A stretch of 57,753 bases of DNA from Bacteroidales bacterium (GTDB lineage Bacteria; Bacteroidota; Bacteroidia; Bacteroidales; VadinHA17): positions 88,417 through 146,169 of the forward strand of contig PLMC01000031.1 in the NCBI GenBank assembly GCA_003141495.1, given 5' to 3'. Below, in pieces: positions 54,807 through 57,753 of this stretch (positions within the stretch are counted from its first letter, which is position 1; every line of letters starts with the position of its first letter). The notes under the pieces were generated by a model. It had not been told where the DNA came from, made no database searches, and saw nothing but the letters and a program-made list of their open reading frames with translations. The translations under genes and the position numbers were made by a program.

Positions 54807-55178
54807 ATGAAGAAAATTGAAGCAATTATCAGGACATCAAAATTTGAAGATGTCAAAACCCAGCTAAAAGAAATTGGCATAGATTTCTTTTCCTATTGGG
54901 ATGCATCGGGAGTGGGAAATGAGCTTCTGCGCGGACATCACACCTACCGTGGAACTGTATACGATACACAGTACATCTCCAGAATTTTTATATCAATTGT
55001 ACTTCATGACATTAATGTTCAGAAAACTATTGATTGTATTGAGAAAGCAGCCTTCACCGGAGAAATTGGCGACGGGATGATCTTCAGTTATAACATTGAA
55101 GAATCAGTAAGGATCAGTAATGGCGTACGAGGAGATGCATCAACAGCAGGTCCAGGCGATGAAAAATTAACCAAATAA
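54807..55178 (+). CDS. glnK: P-II family nitrogen regulatory protein, divergent
   Basis: This 123-residue protein has the P-II frame: MKKIEAIIR start, TGEIGDGMIF and a C-terminal RISNG segment. The T-loop tyrosine corresponds to Y52 (YRGTVY). Key ligand residues differ from E. coli GlnB: Q39 is lost in a rearranged loop GNELLRGHH, K58 is R59, K90 is M91, and R103 is S104, while R101 is kept (R102). P-II proteins normally bind ATP/ADP and 2-oxoglutarate and plug AmtB; this one may sense differently. It lies 22 nt before the ammonium channel gene, in one operon. Confidence 0.9.
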   Translation: MKKIEAIIRTSKFEDVKTQLKEIGIDFFSYWDASGVGNELLRGHHTYRGTVYDTQYISRIFISIVLHDINVQKTIDCIEKAAFTGEIGDGMIFSYNIEESVRISNGVRGDASTAGPGDEKLTK

Positions 55179-55200
55179 TAATTATTTAAATCTTATAAAA

Positions 55201-56745
55201 ATGACTAAAAAAATTATATCAATCATCGTTGCACTGATTATGACTATAGGAACTGTATGTTATGCAGATGGACCAAGAAAGACTGATCCCAGTGGTACAA
55301 ACACAGGTAATGCTACTGAAATTTCAGCAGCAACTCCCGGATCACCAACAATATTGGAAGTGGCCAATCAGGTCGGGCACAATAAAGTTGCTCTTAACAT
55401 CATGTGGACCTTAATTACCGGCTTCCTGGTAATGTTCATGCAGGCTGGTTTTGCAATGGTAGAAACCGGATTGACACGTGCAAAGAACGTTGCACATACC
55501 ATGGCAATGAACTTAATGATATACCCATTAGGCATGCTCGGTTTCTGGGTATGTGGTTTTGCCATCATGTTCGGAGGTGTAGGTGCAATAACTACAATGG
55601 GCGGCTTTGACGGGTTAAACCATGAATTGACTATTAAATTGTTCGGACATTCGTTCGGTCTTCTTGGTTCAAAAGGATTTTTTCTTAATGGGACTTATGA
55701 TGTTGCGGTATTTGCATTGTTCCTTTTCCAGATGGTATTTATGGATACTACAGCTACTATCCCGACGGGAGCCATGGCTGAGAGATGGAAATTCTCTGCA
55801 TTTGTTCTGTATGGGCTTGCTGTGGGAACAATTATTTACCCTGTTTATGGAAACTGGGTATGGGGCGGCGGCTGGTTAACACAACTTGGTTCAAATTTCC
55901 ACTTGGGACATGGCCATGTTGATTTTGCAGGTTCATCTGTTGTTCACCTGACCGGAGGGGTTATAGCCGGAGTTGGGGCATGGATACTCGGACCTCGTCT
56001 TGGGAAATATAATAAAAACGGATCTCCAAATGCTATTCCGGCACACAGTATACCGATGGCAGTAATCGGAACATTTATCCTTGCTTTCGGTTGGTTTGGC
56101 TTCAACCCGGGTTCGACTCTAGCAGGAGGGGATCTTAGAATCGCAGTTGTTGCAGTCAATACTATGATTGCTTCTGCAACCGGCGCTTTAGCTGCCATGC
56201 TTTACATGTGGTGGTTTAAAACCAAAAAACCCGACGTCAGCATGATTTGTAACGGTTTGTTAGCCGGGTTAGTTGCCATTACAGCACCCTGTGCATTTGT
56301 GAATGTCGGTTCTGCAGCATTAATCGGCCTGATTGCGGGAGTACTTGTGGTTGAATCATCATTCTTTTTTGAAAGAAAAGCAAAGATCGACGATCCTGTT
56401 GGTGCAATTTCAGTGCATGGTGTAAATGGAGCATGGGGCGTTATAGCACTTGGATTATTCGCTGATGGCACTTATGGAGATGGATGGAATGGTGTAGCAG
56501 GTACGGTAAAAGGATTATTTTATGGTGACGGAGGACAATTGATAGCTGAGATTATTGGTGTATTAGCAAACCTGATTTACGTAGGATTGATTTCATTCGT
56601 GGTGTTTAAAGTGATAGATCTTATCATAGGGAACAGGGTATCTGCAAGAACCGAACTTGAAGGTCTCGATTTACCTGAAATGGGAATCGACGGCTATTCA
56701 GGAACGAAAATGGATAAGAACGCTGAAACTCCATTGTCAAGATAA
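55201..56745 (+). CDS. amtB: Ammonium transporter AmtB
   Basis: This 514-residue Amt/Rh channel has an N-terminal signal peptide (about 1-22, ending CYADG) and an extra 35-residue periplasmic segment before TM1. The twin pore histidines are H249 (VVHLTGG) and H406 (SVHGVNGAWG); the ammonium-recruitment FAGSSVVH block and the NVAHTMAMN block are intact. It imports ammonium; P-II control is expected from the gene order. The C-terminal tail (about 40 residues, ARTELEGLDLPEMG) carries the conserved EhG-like segment that contacts P-II in other species. An inverted repeat follows the gene. Confidence 0.97.
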   Translation: MTKKIISIIVALIMTIGTVCYADGPRKTDPSGTNTGNATEISAATPGSPTILEVANQVGHNKVALNIMWTLITGFLVMFMQAGFAMVETGLTRAKNVAHTMAMNLMIYPLGMLGFWVCGFAIMFGGVGAITTMGGFDGLNHELTIKLFGHSFGLLGSKGFFLNGTYDVAVFALFLFQMVFMDTTATIPTGAMAERWKFSAFVLYGLAVGTIIYPVYGNWVWGGGWLTQLGSNFHLGHGHVDFAGSSVVHLTGGVIAGVGAWILGPRLGKYNKNGSPNAIPAHSIPMAVIGTFILAFGWFGFNPGSTLAGGDLRIAVVAVNTMIASATGALAAMLYMWWFKTKKPDVSMICNGLLAGLVAITAPCAFVNVGSAALIGLIAGVLVVESSFFFERKAKIDDPVGAISVHGVNGAWGVIALGLFADGTYGDGWNGVAGTVKGLFYGDGGQLIAEIIGVLANLIYVGLISFVVFKVIDLIIGNRVSARTELEGLDLPEMGIDGYSGTKMDKNAETPLSR

Positions 56746-56756
56746 AGTCTGTTAGC

Positions 56757-56810
56757 TGGCAGTCGGGAGCGTCATTTCATTTCCCACTATAATCCGCTCC
56801 CTGACTGTCA
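56757..56810. repeat. Inverted repeat between amtB and the OMP gene
   Basis: TGGCAGTCGGGAGCG (56757-56771) and CGCTCCCTGACTGTCA (56795-56810) are inverted with two mismatches. No T-run follows. It may be a processing or attenuation hairpin setting amtB and OMP levels, or a dispersed repeat. Confidence 0.65.
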
Positions 56811-56859
56811 TCTTGCAACCTGCAAAAGCAGTAAAATTATTTAACTAAATAAAATTATC

Positions 56860-57615
56860 ATGAAAAAACTCTTAATAATATTCCTGGTTTTATGTTCTTT
56901 AAGCAACGAATTGACATTTTCAACCCCGTCAACTCAGATATGGATTCCTTCCACGGATTTTCAAAAATGGAAAACAATGCATCTCGGTCTGGATAATTAT
57001 ATCAGGACCTCTAATATTAACGGTGTTCGTGGAGCCGGTATCTTCGATGCAGGTTTTACAACAGGTCTATTGCCTTTCGAGAAATTTCAGGGAGAGATCG
57101 GGGTGGATTATTTGTATATGGGAGACAGCAATTACGATAATCATCCAATTTATTTCAATGCAAAAATTGGATTACCTGAAGATGCATTTTTTAAAGGTTT
57201 TCCTGCCATTGCTTTGGGGGCATATAACTTTGGTTTAAAAACGAATCTTACAAATTATAATATTATTTACGGCGAAATTGCAAAAACAATTCCCATACTT
57301 GGCAGACTCAGCGTTGGGTATTATACCGGTAATGATAAGGTTCTTGTTGATGAAAATCTGAAGAAAGCAAATAATGGAGTTCTGTTATCATGGGATAGAA
57401 CAATGACTGAAATATCTGATAAGCTTTGGCTGGCTGTCGATTATCAGGGAGGTAAGAATTATCTGGGAGCATTAAGTTTTGGAGCTTCCTGGGCTTTCTC
57501 TAAAAATGTTTCCGTGATTTTTGCGTATGACATATATAATAACAAAAATGCTTATTATAATACCAGTAACCAGAATGCCAACACTTTTACTGCACAGGTT
57601 GATATAAATTTTTAA
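56860..57615 (+). CDS. Small outer-membrane beta-barrel protein of the ammonium operon
   Basis: This 251-residue protein has a signal peptide (about 1-21). Alternating strands with aromatic girdles and glycines (GEIGVDYLYMGD, LSVGYYTGND, LGALSFGASWAF, VSVIFAYDIY) end in VDINF with a terminal Phe, as needed for BAM insertion. No named family is recognised with certainty. Its place directly behind amtB, on the same strand with a 114-nt spacer, suggests a role in outer-membrane passage or sensing under nitrogen limitation; this is inference. Confidence 0.7.
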   Translation: MKKLLIIFLVLCSLSNELTFSTPSTQIWIPSTDFQKWKTMHLGLDNYIRTSNINGVRGAGIFDAGFTTGLLPFEKFQGEIGVDYLYMGDSNYDNHPIYFNAKIGLPEDAFFKGFPAIALGAYNFGLKTNLTNYNIIYGEIAKTIPILGRLSVGYYTGNDKVLVDENLKKANNGVLLSWDRTMTEISDKLWLAVDYQGGKNYLGALSFGASWAFSKNVSVIFAYDIYNNKNAYYNTSNQNANTFTAQVDINF

Positions 57616-57753
57616 ACAGTTTATGTATGTTTTATACCCCCTTGCCTTCACCTCACTTATTGGAATGTGTTACCCGACTTCTTCCCGGGTACTAATAAGC
57701 AGGTAGCAGGTGTAGGTTGAAAAGATAAGATAATTTTCTTTTTCATAAGGTTG

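Noticed and set aside
57664-57695. Terminator after the last OMP gene (TACCCG..CGGGTA hairpin)
   Set aside because: Only a 6-bp stem with a 9-nt loop and no T-run; support too weak.

Overview
The window is a piece of a Bacteroidota chromosome, most likely a Bacteroidales or Marinilabiliales type bacterium. The signs are a Bacteroidota-style division and cell-wall cluster, a Porin_10-like outer-membrane protein, a large family of 8-TM MacB/FtsX-type permeases with RK(I/V/L)NGA motifs, and several promoters matching the Bacteroidota -7 box TAnnTTTG. The sequence is AT-rich, and no rRNA, tRNA, CRISPR array or transposase was seen.

1-14973 (+): the dcw cluster, in the order mraZ (3' end only), rsmH, ftsL-like, ftsI (with PASTA), murE (meso-DAP type), mraY, murD, ftsW, murG, murC, ftsQ, ftsA, ftsZ. 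Genes are tightly packed, with several 1-4 nt overlaps. The set makes lipid II, flips and polymerises septal peptidoglycan and builds the Z-ring.

14974-20861: a repeat-rich spacer, a putative porin, a lipoprotein lytic transglycosylase, a CoA-type NUDIX hydrolase, a small DUF559 (Vsr-fold) nuclease enclosed by C-run/G-run inverted repeats, and a secreted esterase with CHB_HEX and PA14-like domains.

21058-41306 (-): eight consecutive paralogous MacB/FtsX-type permeases (770-821 residues), all ending in the same NPVEALR(Y/F)E tail, with no ATP-binding subunit, membrane-fusion protein or TolC in the window. A divergently transcribed sigma-54 response regulator and its histidine kinase follow at 41670-44389. 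The array carries signs of active recombination. These are a 301-bp near-identical direct repeat flanking the sixth permease gene, homogenised 3' ends, short fossils of a permease C-terminus, and mobile-looking repeats between genes.

44386-52677: a LolC/E-like permease, a DUF1343/NamZ-type exo-muramidase, a PLP aminotransferase, valS and an unrecognised lipoprotein, separated by REP-like inverted repeats.

52945-57615 (+): a nitrogen module made of a GAF-AAA-Fis sigma-54 activator, a clear -24/-12 promoter with upstream dyads, a divergent P-II protein, an ammonium channel and a small outer-membrane beta-barrel protein.

The most unusual material is the ATPase-less permease array with its excisable-looking cassette, and the family of C-run/G-run inverted-repeat elements, one copy of which carries the DUF559 nuclease.
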